Shown: positions 1 through 8,982 of the stretch, one piece after another
Position numbering within the stretch: the first letter of the stretch is position 1
Layout of the letters: each line of letters begins with the position of its first letter
Assembly: GCF_030731595.1 (NCBI RefSeq)
Contig: NZ_JANQTS010000098.1
Coordinates: 20,214-84,213, forward strand
Direction of reading: 5' to 3'
DNA: 64,000 bases
From: Yoonia sp.
GTDB taxonomy: Bacteria; Pseudomonadota; Alphaproteobacteria; Rhodobacterales; Rhodobacteraceae
Position numbers and translations under genes: made by a program
The notes under the pieces: model-generated
What the model was told of the DNA's origin: nothing
The model's database searches: none
The model's input: the letters and a program-made list of their open reading frames with translations, nothing else

Positions 1-306
1 ACCCCCTTCGGTGCGCAAGGTGCGGATACGGTCACGGCGACCGGTCAGGATCTTGTGCGGATAGCATTGGTGGGACACGTCCCAAATGATCTTGTCCTTG
101 GGCGCATCAAACACAGCATGCAAGGCAACTGTCATCTCCACGACACCAAGACCAGCACCCAGATGTCCACCGGTCACAGACACGGCAGAGATCGTTTCCG
201 CCCGCAACTCGTCGGCCAATTGGCGCAGTTGCGCATCCGACAGGGATTTCATGTCATCCGGTGTGTGAACGCGGTCAAGCAGCGGGGTGTGGGGTTGGTC
301 TGGCAT
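1..306 (-). CDS. dxs: 1-deoxy-D-xylulose-5-phosphate synthase, N-terminal part (runs off window)
   Basis: Only the first 102 codons are inside the window. The start ATG (304-306) is preceded by AAGAAGGGT. The translation begins [13 protein letters not shown] and contains [17 protein letters not shown] and [17 protein letters not shown], which match the thiamine-diphosphate enzyme DXS. DXS condenses pyruvate and glyceraldehyde-3-phosphate in the first step of the non-mevalonate isoprenoid pathway. It lies 14 bp after ispA on the same strand, so isoprenoid precursor synthesis and prenyl chain elongation are probably co-transcribed. The identity is secure; the rest of the enzyme, including the cofactor site, is outside the window. 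Confidence 0.95.
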   Translation of the reverse strand, partial: MPDQPHTPLLDRVHTPDDMKSLSDAQLRQLADELRAETISAVSVTGGHLGAGLGVVEMTVALHAVFDAPKDKIIWDVSHQCYPHKILTGRRDRIRTLRTEGG

Positions 307-320
307 GTCGACCCTTCTTG

Positions 321-1229
321 TTAATGCGTGCGCGCAATCACAAAGCGCGCGGCTTCCTTCAACGTCTCGGCGTCGTCACCGTAGGGAGATAGCGCATCAC
401 AGGCCTCTTCCACCAGTGCGGCTGCGCGACTCTTCGCCCCATCCAGCCCCAAGATCGAGACGAAAGTTGCCTTTCCGGCTGCAGCATCTTTGCCGACGGC
501 CTTGCCCAAGGTCGCCGCATCACCGGTCTCATCCAGAACGTCATCAGCAATTTGAAAAGCCAGACCCAGACAGGACCCATAGATCGACAAAGGTTCACGC
601 TCTGCCTCGGCCATACGTGGACCGACAAGGGCGGACCAAGAAATGAGGGCACCAGTTTTTCCCGCCTGCAATTCCATGATCTGGTCAAGGTCGAGCGGCG
701 CAGCGGCAGTCTCGGCGGCGATATCAGCGGCCTGACCGCCCACCATCCCCCGAACGCCTGCGGCATTCGCCAGCGACATCAACAGATTCAGCTTTGCGCG
801 GGGGGCACATTCGACCTGCACCAGCAATTCAAAAGCAAGCGCCTGAAGACCATCTCCCGCCAGAACGGCAGTTGCTTCGTTCCACTTGCGGTGCACAGTG
901 GGTTGCCCACGTCGGGTGTCATCATCATCCATGCAGGGCAGATCGTCATGCACCAGTGAATAGGCATGGATACACTCGATTGCAGCGGCAGCACCGGCGG
1001 CAGCGACAGGGTTGATCCCATGTATACGAGCTGTCTCCAACGCCAGAAAAGCGCGGAGCGCCTTACCGCCGGACACAGCATAGAGCATGGCATCGCTCAG
1101 ATCACCTTTCAGGCCACTTAGGGCAAAGCCGATACGCGCCTGCGCCACCTTTGCGGCATGGGCCATCGCCGCTTCACGTGACTGGCGCTCGAGCGCGGCG
1201 ATACGGATTCTTGAATTTCCATCAGTCAT
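321..1229 (-). CDS. ispA: polyprenyl synthetase / farnesyl diphosphate synthase
   Basis: A 302-residue trans-prenyltransferase that adds isopentenyl diphosphate units to allylic diphosphates. The first aspartate-rich motif is visible as [14 protein letters not shown] and the second as [13 protein letters not shown], both expected for short-chain (FPP/GGPP) synthases. A longer reading frame begins at 1259, but the ATG at 1227-1229 ([10 protein letters not shown]) is preferred because it overlaps the end of xseB by 8 bp, the usual arrangement of this operon. It sits between xseB and dxs. Product chain length (C15 or C20) cannot be settled by eye. Confidence 0.93.
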   Translation of the reverse strand: MTDGNSRIRIAALERQSREAAMAHAAKVAQARIGFALSGLKGDLSDAMLYAVSGGKALRAFLALETARIHGINPVAAAGAAAAIECIHAYSLVHDDLPCMDDDDTRRGQPTVHRKWNEATAVLAGDGLQALAFELLVQVECAPRAKLNLLMSLANAAGVRGMVGGQAADIAAETAAAPLDLDQIMELQAGKTGALISWSALVGPRMAEAEREPLSIYGSCLGLAFQIADDVLDETGDAATLGKAVGKDAAAGKATFVSILGLDGAKSRAAALVEEACDALSPYGDDAETLKEAARFVIARTH

Positions 1230-1455
1230 CAAGTGGCACCGTCCCTTGGGGCACACCACCCTCGCCCAATGTAATCTTGGCGACCTTTTCTTCCGCTTCC
1301 TTCAGCTTGGCTTCGCAACGGGCCTTGAGTGCGGCACCCCGTTCATAAAGTGCGATACTTTCATCAAGGGCAACATCACCACGTTCCAACTGGCCGACAA
1401 CGGTCTCCAGCTCCTTGATCGCGTCTTCAAAGCTCATTTCAGCGACGTCGCTCAT
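1222..1455 (-). CDS. xseB: exodeoxyribonuclease VII small subunit
   Basis: A 77-residue acidic, helical protein with MSFEDAIKELETVVGQLE and LDESIALYERG, the conserved signature of the ExoVII small subunit. The partner XseA carries the nuclease; XseB subunits bind it as helical adaptors in single-strand DNA degradation. No xseA is present nearby. The gene overlaps the deacetylase gene upstream by an ATGA (1452-1455) and ispA downstream by 8 bp, which suggests translational coupling. The order xseB-ispA-dxs is common in proteobacteria. Confidence 0.93.
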   Translation of the reverse strand: MSDVAEMSFEDAIKELETVVGQLERGDVALDESIALYERGAALKARCEAKLKEAEEKVAKITLGEGGVPQGTVPLDD

Positions 1456-2375
1456 TGGCCTCTTTCCTTCAATACTTTCACATGGGCCGCGGCGGATGCG
1501 CCCAGCGCTTCGAGGTCATAACCTCCTTCAAGACTTGATACCACCCGACCCGCACAATGATGGTCGGCCAAATCACAAAGCCTTTCGGTCACCCAACCGA
1601 AATCCTCGGTTGTCAGGTTCATTCCTGCCAAAGGGTCCCTCATATGTGCATCGAATCCAGCCGAAATTATGACGAGTTGCGGACAAAACGCATCGATCCG
1701 TGGCAAGACGATCCGCTCCATCACGTCGCGGAACGCCTTTGAACCTGTTCCTTCTGGGAGCGGGACATTCAGGACATTATCAACCCCGACCTCATGTGCC
1801 GCACCCGTGCCGGGATAAAGCGGCGATTGATGGGTCGAACAGAACAGGATGCGCGGGTCATCCTCGACCAGATCTTGCGTGCCGTTGCCGTGATGCACGT
1901 CAAAATCCACAATCGCGACACGGTCCAGACCATGATGGTCAAGCGCATGTTTGGCACCCACCACCACATTGCCGAAAAAGCAAAATCCCATCGCCGTCTG
2001 CCGCTCTGCATGATGGCCCGGCGGGCGCACGGCGGCAAAGGCGTTCTGCGCCTCACCGGCCATCACTAAATCGACTGCGCGCACCACGCCACCGGCTGCG
2101 CGATAGGCCGCCTTCAGTGTACCAACTGACATATGTGTATCTGCATCCAGTGACCGCCAGCCCTCTGCCGGGGCAGCGGCGTGAATGGCATCAATATGCG
2201 CCTTTGGATGCACGCGCAAAAGATCATCCTCTGCGGCCAAAGGCGCCTTGACGCGCAGCAGATCTAGCCCCTCCAGAGCACCAAGCACCGCGTCAAGACG
2301 CGCGACCTGCTCGGGGTGGCCGGGCGGGGTGACGTGATCAAAGCAATCGGGGTGTGAAATCAAAGCAGTTGTCAT
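1452..2375 (-). CDS. histone deacetylase family protein (zinc hydrolase)
   Basis: A 307-residue member of the arginase/deacetylase fold, related to acetylpolyamine and AcuC-type deacetylases. The zinc and catalytic motifs are complete: RPPGHHAE (His pair), DFDVHHGNGTQ (zinc Asp and His), SAGFDAH (zinc Asp) and EGGYDLEAL (catalytic Tyr). It removes acetyl groups from small amines or protein lysines; the substrate is unknown. It overlaps xseB by 4 bp (ATGA) and probably shares its transcript. No clear Shine-Dalgarno sequence precedes the ATG. A GC-rich repeat lies between it and petR. Confidence 0.9.
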   Translation of the reverse strand: MTTALISHPDCFDHVTPPGHPEQVARLDAVLGALEGLDLLRVKAPLAAEDDLLRVHPKAHIDAIHAAAPAEGWRSLDADTHMSVGTLKAAYRAAGGVVRAVDLVMAGEAQNAFAAVRPPGHHAERQTAMGFCFFGNVVVGAKHALDHHGLDRVAIVDFDVHHGNGTQDLVEDDPRILFCSTHQSPLYPGTGAAHEVGVDNVLNVPLPEGTGSKAFRDVMERIVLPRIDAFCPQLVIISAGFDAHMRDPLAGMNLTTEDFGWVTERLCDLADHHCAGRVVSSLEGGYDLEALGASAAAHVKVLKERGQ

Positions 2376-2414
2376 AAGCGCAGAAGACGAAATTCAGGCG
2401 CAAATCACAACCAT

Positions 2415-2473
2415 CTTCTTTTGTTCTAAAGTACCTCGGGGGAGTCCCGAAGGGACGGGGGCTGGCCCCCCTA
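2415..2473 (-). repeat. GC-rich intergenic repeat, copy 1
   Basis: Read on the minus strand this is a 59-nt element starting TAGGGGGGCCAGCCCCC, with a GTCCC-TTCG-GGGAC hairpin, CTCCCCCGAGGTA and ending GAACAAAAGAAG. It differs from the copy at 10015-10073 at only three positions. The TAG that opens it is the stop codon of petR. It can fold into stable hairpins but has no U-tract, so it could be an RNA-processing or attenuator element or a REP-like mobile repeat. On the minus strand its last bases, AAAAGAAG, are followed at once by an ATG that opens a 6-codon frame. Confidence 0.85.
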
Positions 2474-3172
2474 TTCCGGAGATAACATATAGCCCGCGCC
2501 GCGGACCGTCTGCAAATAACGTGGCTGCTTGGGGTCCACCTCGATCTTGCGGCGCAAACGTGTGATCTGGACATCCACGGCACGCTCTTGGGTCTGCCCA
2601 CCGGACCGGCTGAGTTCCTCCACCAACCGCATCCGTGTCACCGCTTCTCCGGGACAGCCCGAGAATATGCGCATCAACTGGCTTTCGGTCGATGTCAGCC
2701 GGACCAGTTGATCGCCGTTCCACATCTCGCCACGCTCGATGTCATAGCGGACAGGCCCCATGTTCAGAACGCGTGGCAGAACCACGGCAGGTTCTGCCGC
2801 AGGGACGCGACGCAGGATCGCGTTTATGCGCAAAAGCAATTCTTTGGGCTCAAAAGGCTTGGGCAGATAGTCATCGGCACCCGCTTCCAACCCTGTAATC
2901 CGGTCATCAGTCCCGCCTTTGGCAGTCAGCAACATAATCGGGGTCGTGATTCTTTTGCGCAGATCACGGCAAAGCGACATGCCATCTTCGCCGGGCATCA
3001 TCACGTCCAGAACAATAAGATCGAATTCCAGACCCGAGAGGATACGCCGGGCATGGGCTGCGTCGCGGGCTGTGCTCACCAGAAAACCGGATCGCATCAG
3101 GAACTTCTGTAGCAGGCCGCGAATACGCTCGTCATCGTCTACAATCAGCAGGTGGGCGTCGTCACTCTTCAT
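2471..3172 (-). CDS. petR: OmpR-family response regulator
   Basis: A 233-residue regulator: receiver domain in about residues 1-120 (acidic pocket VDDDE, phospho-acceptor LIVLDVMMPGEDG, Thr in LLTAKGG, Lys in LPKPFEP) and a C-terminal winged-helix DNA-binding domain with VDVQITRLRRKIE and YLQTVRGAGYML. The gene starts inside the end of petP (ATGA, 3169-3172). The petPR pair was first described in Rhodobacter capsulatus upstream of cytochrome bc1 genes, where it affects cytochrome synthesis. No histidine kinase is adjacent. The stop codon is the first base triplet of the downstream GC-rich repeat. Confidence 0.9.
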   Translation of the reverse strand: MKSDDAHLLIVDDDERIRGLLQKFLMRSGFLVSTARDAAHARRILSGLEFDLIVLDVMMPGEDGMSLCRDLRKRITTPIMLLTAKGGTDDRITGLEAGADDYLPKPFEPKELLLRINAILRRVPAAEPAVVLPRVLNMGPVRYDIERGEMWNGDQLVRLTSTESQLMRIFSGCPGEAVTRMRLVEELSRSGGQTQERAVDVQITRLRRKIEVDPKQPRYLQTVRGAGYMLSPE

Positions 3173-3675
3173 TCCGCTCTATCCTTCATCGCCTCGTAAT
3201 GGTGGCGCGTCTCTTCATCCATCATTGCCTCAAGCACCTGCCGGAAGCCTGCAACCGCTGCCGGACCCGCCGCACGATAAGCAGCACGCATCCGGTCCCG
3301 CTGGGCGTCTGACAAGGCACGCTCCAATGCCGCACCCGAGGGTGTCAGGTGCAAATGGCGTTCACGTTTATCCTGTCTGCCAACGGTGCTCGCTACCAAA
3401 CCGTCTTCTATCAAGGTGCGCAACACACGATTAAGCGACTGTTTTGTAACGCCAAGAATAGACAACAGGTTGTTTACCGTTGTCCCCGGACTGCGGTGAA
3501 TGAAGTGGATCGCCCGATGATGGGCGCGACCATAGGATTTTTCAGCAAGAATGCGGTCCGGGTCGGCGGTAAACCCGCGATAGGCGAAAAACATCGCCTC
3601 AATCCCCTTGCGCAGCTGCTCGTCCGTAAGAAACAGCAGGCTTTGCCCCATCTGTGGCTGCAACCCATCGCTCAT
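3169..3675 (-). CDS. petP: MarR-family transcriptional regulator
   Basis: A 168-residue winged-helix regulator. The DNA-binding part is visible as TTVNNLLSILGVTKQSLNRV (helix-turn-helix) followed by VASTVGRQDKRERHLHLT, the MarR wing. The ATG is preceded by GGGGAGGG. It overlaps petR by 4 bp and the two are transcribed divergently from ilvE, so the 146-bp gap at 3676-3821 must hold promoters for both directions. Family membership is clear; the ligand or signal is unknown. Confidence 0.88.
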   Translation of the reverse strand: MSDGLQPQMGQSLLFLTDEQLRKGIEAMFFAYRGFTADPDRILAEKSYGRAHHRAIHFIHRSPGTTVNNLLSILGVTKQSLNRVLRTLIEDGLVASTVGRQDKRERHLHLTPSGAALERALSDAQRDRMRAAYRAAGPAAVAGFRQVLEAMMDEETRHHYEAMKDRAE

Positions 3676-3821
3676 GCGCGCCCTCCCCTATTCTGAACAG
3701 CACAATACGTCAGCTTTGTTGACATTCCAAGAATCAACTGCTAGCGAAACGCAGAAACTACGCAAGATTATGTCCGAAACGGACCCATCTGCGTAACTAA
3801 TGCAAAATTGTGGAGGAAAAG

Positions 3822-4691
3822 ATGGCAGGCGCATATGATGATCGAGACGGCAAGATCTGGATGGATGGCCAGTTGGTCGATTGGCGTGATGCAAAAGTCC
3901 ATATCCTGACCCATGCCATGCACTATGCCTCTTCGGTCTTTGAGGGCGAGCGGTGCTACTCCGGTAAAATCTTCAAGTCGCGCGAGCATTCCGAACGCCT
4001 GATCAAGTCTGGTCAATTGATCGATTTTGAAATTCCATACACGATTGATGAGATCGAGGCCGCCAAGCAAGCAGCCCTAGATGCCAATGGTTTGACCGAT
4101 GCCTATGTGCGCCCCGTTGCATGGCGCGGGTCGGGTGAAGACATGGGCGTCGCTGCTGCAAGAAATCCGGTGCATCTGGCTGTCGCGGTCTGGGAATGGG
4201 GCAACTACTATGGCGATGCCAAGATGAAGGGGGCCAAGCTGGACATTGCAAAATGGAAGCGCCCCAGCCCGGAAACTGCACCTTCGCAGGCAAAAGCAGC
4301 AGGGCTTTATATGATCGCCACAATGTCGAAACACGCCGCAGAAGCAAAAGGCTGTTCCGATGCGATGATGTTCGATTATCGCGGCTATGTGGCCGAAGCC
4401 ACCGGAGCAAATATTTTCTTTGTCAAAGATGGTGAAATTCATACGCCCAAGGCAGACGCCTTTCTGAACGGGATCACGCGCCAAACCGTAATTGGCATGC
4501 TGCGCGACAAGGGCCTGACTGTGAACGAAAGGATCATCATGCCCGAAGAACTGGAAGGCTTCGAACAGTGTTGGCTGACAGGTACCGCTGCAGAAGTAAC
4601 GCCAGTTGGACAAATCGGCGATTACAACTTTGAGGTCGGCGCAATCACGCGCGAGATTTCATCGGACTATGAAAAACTCGTGCGTGCCTGA
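3822..4691 (+). CDS. ilvE: branched-chain amino acid aminotransferase
   Basis: A 289-residue fold-type IV PLP aminotransferase that interconverts Val, Leu and Ile with their 2-oxo acids. Visible motifs are HAMHYASSVFEGERCY near the N-terminus, the YVRPVAWRG loop, the lysine region APSQAKAAGLYMIATMSKHA and MFDYRGYVAEATGANIF. A GTG at 3810 opens a slightly longer frame, but the ATG at 3822 lies 5-6 bp after GGAGG and is chosen. The gene is followed by a strong intrinsic terminator at 4719, so it is probably monocistronic. Confidence 0.94.
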   Translation: MAGAYDDRDGKIWMDGQLVDWRDAKVHILTHAMHYASSVFEGERCYSGKIFKSREHSERLIKSGQLIDFEIPYTIDEIEAAKQAALDANGLTDAYVRPVAWRGSGEDMGVAAARNPVHLAVAVWEWGNYYGDAKMKGAKLDIAKWKRPSPETAPSQAKAAGLYMIATMSKHAAEAKGCSDAMMFDYRGYVAEATGANIFFVKDGEIHTPKADAFLNGITRQTVIGMLRDKGLTVNERIIMPEELEGFEQCWLTGTAAEVTPVGQIGDYNFEVGAITREISSDYEKLVRA

Positions 4692-4718
4692 TTGGCGTGT
4701 CATGAATGCAGGCAAGAA

Positions 4719-4743
4719 GGGCGCACAGGCGCCCCTCTTTTTT
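4719..4743 (+). terminator. Rho-independent terminator after ilvE
   Basis: GGGCGC (4719-4724), loop ACAG, GCGCCC (4729-4734), followed by CTCTTTTTT. Perfect 6-bp GC stem and a T-run 28 bp after the ilvE stop. Confidence 0.9.
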
Positions 4744-4744
4744 C

Positions 4745-4930
4745 CTAAGGACGCAGTCCATCCGCAAAGCGCAAGAAGTACTTGGTTCTTAGGCTGAAGG
4801 CACGCTTTCGGGCACGCCGCTGGAGCGCAACTGTTCCCGGATGTGGCTGAAAACTGCGTGCAATGCGCATTGCCTGGGCTGGTAAGGCCTTTGGCAGGTT
4901 GCTTGGTCGATCCAATACATGTTTTGTCAT
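4745..4930 (-). CDS. small basic protein, unknown
   Basis: A 61-residue frame, MTKHVLDRPSNLPKALP and onward, rich in Arg/Lys (RRARKRAFSLRTKYFLRF) with no membrane segment or known motif. The ATG at 4928-4930 is preceded by TTGGAGGACATC, a near-ideal ribosome-binding site, which is the main argument for it being real. A longer frame opens at 4963 but has no such site. It converges on the ilvE terminator. Function not recognised; a small DNA- or RNA-binding protein is conceivable but unproven. Confidence 0.5.
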   Translation of the reverse strand: MTKHVLDRPSNLPKALPAQAMRIARSFQPHPGTVALQRRARKRAFSLRTKYFLRFADGLRP

Positions 4931-5177
4931 GATGTCCTCCAATCTGAAGAGATCATAACACATTTCGGCAGAATCGGCAGCAACTCATCTCGATCAATTT
5001 CGCTCACCTTTAAATCAATTTGATACAAAAGTAGAGCAAGGGCATTTTTGTCCCCCAACTGTTAACACTTTAGCCCAAAACGCGGCACTCTTGCCAAAAT
5101 TCTGTCTGTATTTTCTGCCATAATAACGATCTGAAATTTCTACACATTTTCATTGCTCTCTTATTCAAGTCAAACCA
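4931..5177. other. AT-rich intergenic region
   Basis: A 247-bp stretch, clearly more AT-rich than its neighbours, between two divergently read genes. It should contain their promoters. TTTAAATCAATTTGATAC and TGTTAACACTTTAG are visible but match no operator I can name. I see no RNA gene. Confidence 0.4.
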
Positions 5178-5780
5178 GTGCTGCCCGAAAAACAGAAAAT
5201 ATCAGATGGTGAACGCGCCTTGCGGCGGGTCCTGAAGGCATCGCCGCAGGATCTTTGGCTCGACACGATCCGGCGGGCGAAACTGCCAGAGCACGACAGC
5301 TTGATCTACTGGATGCTAAGCCAGACAGAATGCGATTTTGCTATTGCGGTCCATGCCTTTTATCGCAGTGACCCAATCGCCTATCTTGATGATCCAAAAC
5401 CACTTCCCTTGCGCCCCAGCCCATCCAACATCTTTGCTCTTGTCCTGCAAAACTGGGACACGGGGTCTTATCGTTCGCACCGGCTTTTGGTCGAAGACAT
5501 CGACGTGACAGCGAGGCAGATTGCGCGTCTGAACCAGAAGATAATGGCCAAACCGAAGGGCGCGCTCCCTTTTAGCATTCCACCGAGGTTCTTGCAGCCC
5601 GAAGGCGGCGACCCACTCAAGCTCCCGCCACATCTGTCACCTGAAGACGCCCGCAATCTTTGGCCGCTTTATGCCGAACTCAAGCTTGACGTCCCTGACG
5701 CACCGCCGGGCATCAGGCGCAGGCTTGCCAAGGCGGCCGCTGTTCTAAGACGCCTCGGCCTCCTGCGGGACACACCTTAG
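5178..5780 (+). CDS. hypothetical cytoplasmic protein
   Basis: A 200-residue soluble frame starting at GTG. It contains LYWMLSQTECDFAIAVHAFYRSDP, then a proline-rich central part, and ends in a basic helix RRRLAKAAAVLRRLGLL. No family is recognised and there is no signal peptide or membrane helix. Codon use looks like that of neighbouring genes, so it is probably real. Its stop codon overlaps that of the convergent transporter gene by 4 bp. The Shine-Dalgarno sequence is poor, so the start is uncertain. Confidence 0.65.
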   Translation: MLPEKQKISDGERALRRVLKASPQDLWLDTIRRAKLPEHDSLIYWMLSQTECDFAIAVHAFYRSDPIAYLDDPKPLPLRPSPSNIFALVLQNWDTGSYRSHRLLVEDIDVTARQIARLNQKIMAKPKGALPFSIPPRFLQPEGGDPLKLPPHLSPEDARNLWPLYAELKLDVPDAPPGIRRRLAKAAAVLRRLGLLRDTP

Positions 5781-6697
5781 GATCCGACAGTGCCGGTCGC
5801 CTTGCGTTGTTGGGCGCGCTGCAATCCAAGCTTGCGCTCTCTCCAGATGATCAAGACACCCGCGATGATCACGATACCTGCACCGATCAACATGGTTCCC
5901 GTCGGCACTTCGTCGAAAATGAAATAGCCGATCAAAAGCGCAAGGATCATCGAGGTATAATCAAAGGGGGCAACCAATGACGCATCTGCGAAGCGATAGC
6001 TGGACGTGAGCAGTATCTGACCGATGCCACCCAAGAACCCCGCCATGACCAGCATGGCCGCAATCGTCCATGTCGGCACAACCCAACCCCATGGCAATGT
6101 AAAGAGCGCCATAAAGGACGATGTGATCGTAAACCAGAATACGATTGCAGCGGTGCTTTCGGTTGCAACCATCTTGCGTACAAAGACCTGTGCCAATGCT
6201 GCAAGCACGGCGCCCATCAACACAACGATGGCCCCCAGCGTTTCAGACGAATTGAGCGATGCGCCGACTGACAAACGCGGCGACAAGACAATCAAGACGC
6301 CCACCATCCCCAAGGCCACCGCCGAAAGTCGAAACGCGCGCACGTCCTCGTTCAAGAACATCGCCGCAAAGATCACCACAAGCAACGGTGCAGCATAGCC
6401 GATCGCCGTAACCTCGGGCAGTGGCAACAGTCCCAGCCCCGTAAAGCCAAGCCCCATTGCTGAGGTTCCAACCAGACCGCGCCAAAAATGCCCCATCGGG
6501 TTCTTGGTCTTCCAACCGTGTCGCAGTTCGTGCCGGATCGCGAGCCAGCCCAGTATGATCGGCAAGGCAAAGAAAGAACGAAAAAACACCGCTTGCCCGG
6601 GCGGAACATCTACCGAAGCCGCCTTGATCAGGCTTGCCATGGCCATAAACATGCAAACCGACAAAACCTTGAAAATGATACCACGGATCGGCTGCAT
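5777..6697 (-). CDS. DMT-superfamily (EamA) transporter
   Basis: A 306-residue inner-membrane protein with about ten hydrophobic helices arranged as two EamA repeats, the pattern of the drug/metabolite transporter superfamily. The start at 6697 (MQPIRGIIFKVL) follows AAAGGGAAATGTC; a longer frame from 6739 lacks such a site. The C-terminus is basic (WRERKLGLQRAQQRK), as expected for the cytoplasmic side. The transported solute cannot be read from the sequence. It diverges from the desaturase gene. Confidence 0.85.
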   Translation of the reverse strand: MQPIRGIIFKVLSVCMFMAMASLIKAASVDVPPGQAVFFRSFFALPIILGWLAIRHELRHGWKTKNPMGHFWRGLVGTSAMGLGFTGLGLLPLPEVTAIGYAAPLLVVIFAAMFLNEDVRAFRLSAVALGMVGVLIVLSPRLSVGASLNSSETLGAIVVLMGAVLAALAQVFVRKMVATESTAAIVFWFTITSSFMALFTLPWGWVVPTWTIAAMLVMAGFLGGIGQILLTSSYRFADASLVAPFDYTSMILALLIGYFIFDEVPTGTMLIGAGIVIIAGVLIIWRERKLGLQRAQQRKATGTVGS

Positions 6698-6811
6698 GAC
6701 ATTTCCCTTTACCGCGACACTCGGTCCCAGCATCACCACAATGAAGCCTTTTTTGCTTGCTAAATGATGACGTTAGGTTATCCGAAACCATGACCCTATA
6801 AGAAGTAGTAG

Positions 6812-7837
6812 ATGCAAGACAAAAATCCGCCCCCCGCCAATATGTCCCCACGCGACTGGGTCCAAATTTTAGCCAAATATCGTGAACCAAGCAGTTTCCG
6901 CAGCAGTTTTGAACTCGCGGTCAGCCTGATTCCTTTCGTAGTGCTTTGGGTCATGGCCTGTTGGGTGGCGCAATTCAGCTATCTTGCAGCCTTTTTGATT
7001 TCTGCGGCCAATGGCCTGTTCCTGCTGCGGCTCTTTTGTATCCAGCATGACTGCGGGCACGGCTCGTTCTTTGGCAATCGCAACGTCAGTGACTGGGTCG
7101 GGCGTGCCTTGGGCGTGGTCACCTTGACCCCCTATGACGTCTGGCGCCGGACCCATTCGATTCACCACAGCCATGCGGGGGATCTGGATCAGCGCGGCAT
7201 CGGCGATGTCATGACCCTCACAGTTGAAGAATATCACCAGCGCACACCGTTCGGGCGCTTTCTGTATCGTGCGTACCGCCATCCTTTGGTGATGTTCGGC
7301 CTTGGGCCAACCTATCTGTTTATTCTACAGAACCGTTTGCCAATGGGACTGATGAACCAAGGCAGCAAGTATTGGATCAGCGCGATGGGGACGAATGCCG
7401 CAATCGCAATTGTTCTGGGCATTATCGCTTATTTCGGTGGTTTGCAGGCGCTTTTCCTGGTGTTCCTGCCCACAACCCTAATCGCGGCTTCGATTGGCGT
7501 CTGGCTGTTCTACGTGCAGCACCAGTTTGAAACAACGCAGTGGGATCCGGCCGAAGATTGGCAACTGCATGATGCGGCGCTGCACGGCAGTTCCCACTAT
7601 GATCTGCCACCAATTCTGCGGTGGTTCACGGCCAATATCGGGATTCACCATGTGCACCACCTGTATAGCCGGATCCCGTTCTATCGCCTGACCGAAGTCT
7701 TGCGCGATCACAGTGAACTGGTTCAGGTCAGCCGCATGACCATAGGGCAAAGCATTAAATGTGCGGGCCTCAACCTTTGGGACGAAAAATCGCGGCGCCT
7801 GGTCTCTTTCGCAGCGGCGCACAAGCTGGCGGCTTAA
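6812..7837 (+). CDS. membrane fatty-acid desaturase
   Basis: A 341-residue di-iron desaturase. The three histidine boxes are present: HDCGHGS (around residue 79), HSIHHS (about 115) and IHHVHHLYSR (about 276), with four or more membrane helices between them. Such enzymes insert a cis double bond in acyl chains of membrane lipids (delta-12-like family) or act on carotenoid- or lipid-linked substrates. The ATG has no strong ribosome-binding site. It converges on the sugar-dehydrogenase gene with a 4-bp stop overlap. Confidence 0.88.
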   Translation: MQDKNPPPANMSPRDWVQILAKYREPSSFRSSFELAVSLIPFVVLWVMACWVAQFSYLAAFLISAANGLFLLRLFCIQHDCGHGSFFGNRNVSDWVGRALGVVTLTPYDVWRRTHSIHHSHAGDLDQRGIGDVMTLTVEEYHQRTPFGRFLYRAYRHPLVMFGLGPTYLFILQNRLPMGLMNQGSKYWISAMGTNAAIAIVLGIIAYFGGLQALFLVFLPTTLIAASIGVWLFYVQHQFETTQWDPAEDWQLHDAALHGSSHYDLPPILRWFTANIGIHHVHHLYSRIPFYRLTEVLRDHSELVQVSRMTIGQSIKCAGLNLWDEKSRRLVSFAAAHKLAA

Positions 7838-8982
7838 ACCGGGTTCACGCGCAGGATTTGGCCCGCATCCAGCAGAACCAAAACCGCGCCATCCTGCAAG
7901 ACCTCAACATCGCGGATGCGGCCTACATCGGTCAGCATCCGCTCTTCTCCGATCACACGGCCCCCTTGCAACTTGAGCCGGACCAGACCGCCCGGGTTCA
8001 GCGAGGCAATCAAGAGATCACCCTGCCAGTCGGTATAGGGACCGTCGTAGAACATCATCCCTCCTGGCGCGATCACGGGATCCCAATAGTAGACTGGTTC
8101 TTCGAACCCTGCCCCGCGCGCCGCGCCCTGACCGACATCAGAACCGCGATAATTGATCCCATAGCTGACGACAGGCCAGCCATAGTTCAGCCCGGCCTGT
8201 GGCTGGTTCAGCTCGTCCCCGCCGCGCGGCCCATGTTCAACCGTCCACAAACCACCCGGACCTATCGCGGCACCTTGCATATTGCGATGGCCTAGCGACC
8301 AGATCAGATCATTGCCGTCGCGACCAACAAAGGGATTGTCCGATGGCACCGACCCATCAGCATTCACGCGGATCACCTTGCCATGTGTCGTGTCGATATC
8401 CTGCACCAGCGTGCCGCTGTCACCCGCCCCGCGATCACCGGTGGTGATCCAGACCGTGCCATCCGCCATCGGGATAATTCTGCTGCCAAAATGGCGGCCA
8501 TTGCGTGCTGGATTGTCCTGCACAAAGATATCCATCACCTCAGCCAGCCGCCCGTCAGCACTCAAGAAGCCCCGCGCGGCCGCTGTTACCAGCCCACCCG
8601 GTACAGACTTTGCATAGGTCCAGAAGACGGTACGATCCTGCGCAAAATTCCGCGAGACAGCCACATCCAGTAGCCCGCCTTGCCCGTTGTCCGCCACCTC
8701 CGGCAGACCGGCGAGCGGGCCGCTGAGACTGCCGTCGGGATTGACAAGGCGCAGGCTACCCGGTTTCTCGGTCACCAGATACTGACCATTACCCAAGGCC
8801 GCGATGCCCCAAGGACCGTCGAGGCCATCCGCAAAGACAGAAACCGCAACATCCGTGCGGGGCAAGGCTGGTGCGCGGGTCTGTTCGGCAAAGGCGGGAC
8901 GAAAGTCAGCATTGGGTCGACCTTGGTCCACCTGTGCGACGGCGGCCATCGGCAAGATTATCAAAGCAAGTGTACGGATCAT
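7834..8982 (-). CDS. PQQ-dependent sugar dehydrogenase-like secreted beta-propeller
   Basis: A 382-residue protein with a signal peptide ([17 protein letters not shown]) and the glucose/sorbosone dehydrogenase beta-propeller, including [40 protein letters not shown] and [10 protein letters not shown]. This is the soluble YliI/Asd-like subgroup, periplasmic aldose dehydrogenases that bind pyrroloquinoline quinone. The start at 8982 follows GGAGGTATCCCG and overlaps the queG stop as ATGA; a longer frame from 9015 is not needed. Substrate and true PQQ binding are not established here. Confidence 0.88.
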   Translation of the reverse strand: MIRTLALIILPMAAVAQVDQGRPNADFRPAFAEQTRAPALPRTDVAVSVFADGLDGPWGIAALGNGQYLVTEKPGSLRLVNPDGSLSGPLAGLPEVADNGQGGLLDVAVSRNFAQDRTVFWTYAKSVPGGLVTAAARGFLSADGRLAEVMDIFVQDNPARNGRHFGSRIIPMADGTVWITTGDRGAGDSGTLVQDIDTTHGKVIRVNADGSVPSDNPFVGRDGNDLIWSLGHRNMQGAAIGPGGLWTVEHGPRGGDELNQPQAGLNYGWPVVSYGINYRGSDVGQGAARGAGFEEPVYYWDPVIAPGGMMFYDGPYTDWQGDLLIASLNPGGLVRLKLQGGRVIGEERMLTDVGRIRDVEVLQDGAVLVLLDAGQILRVNPV

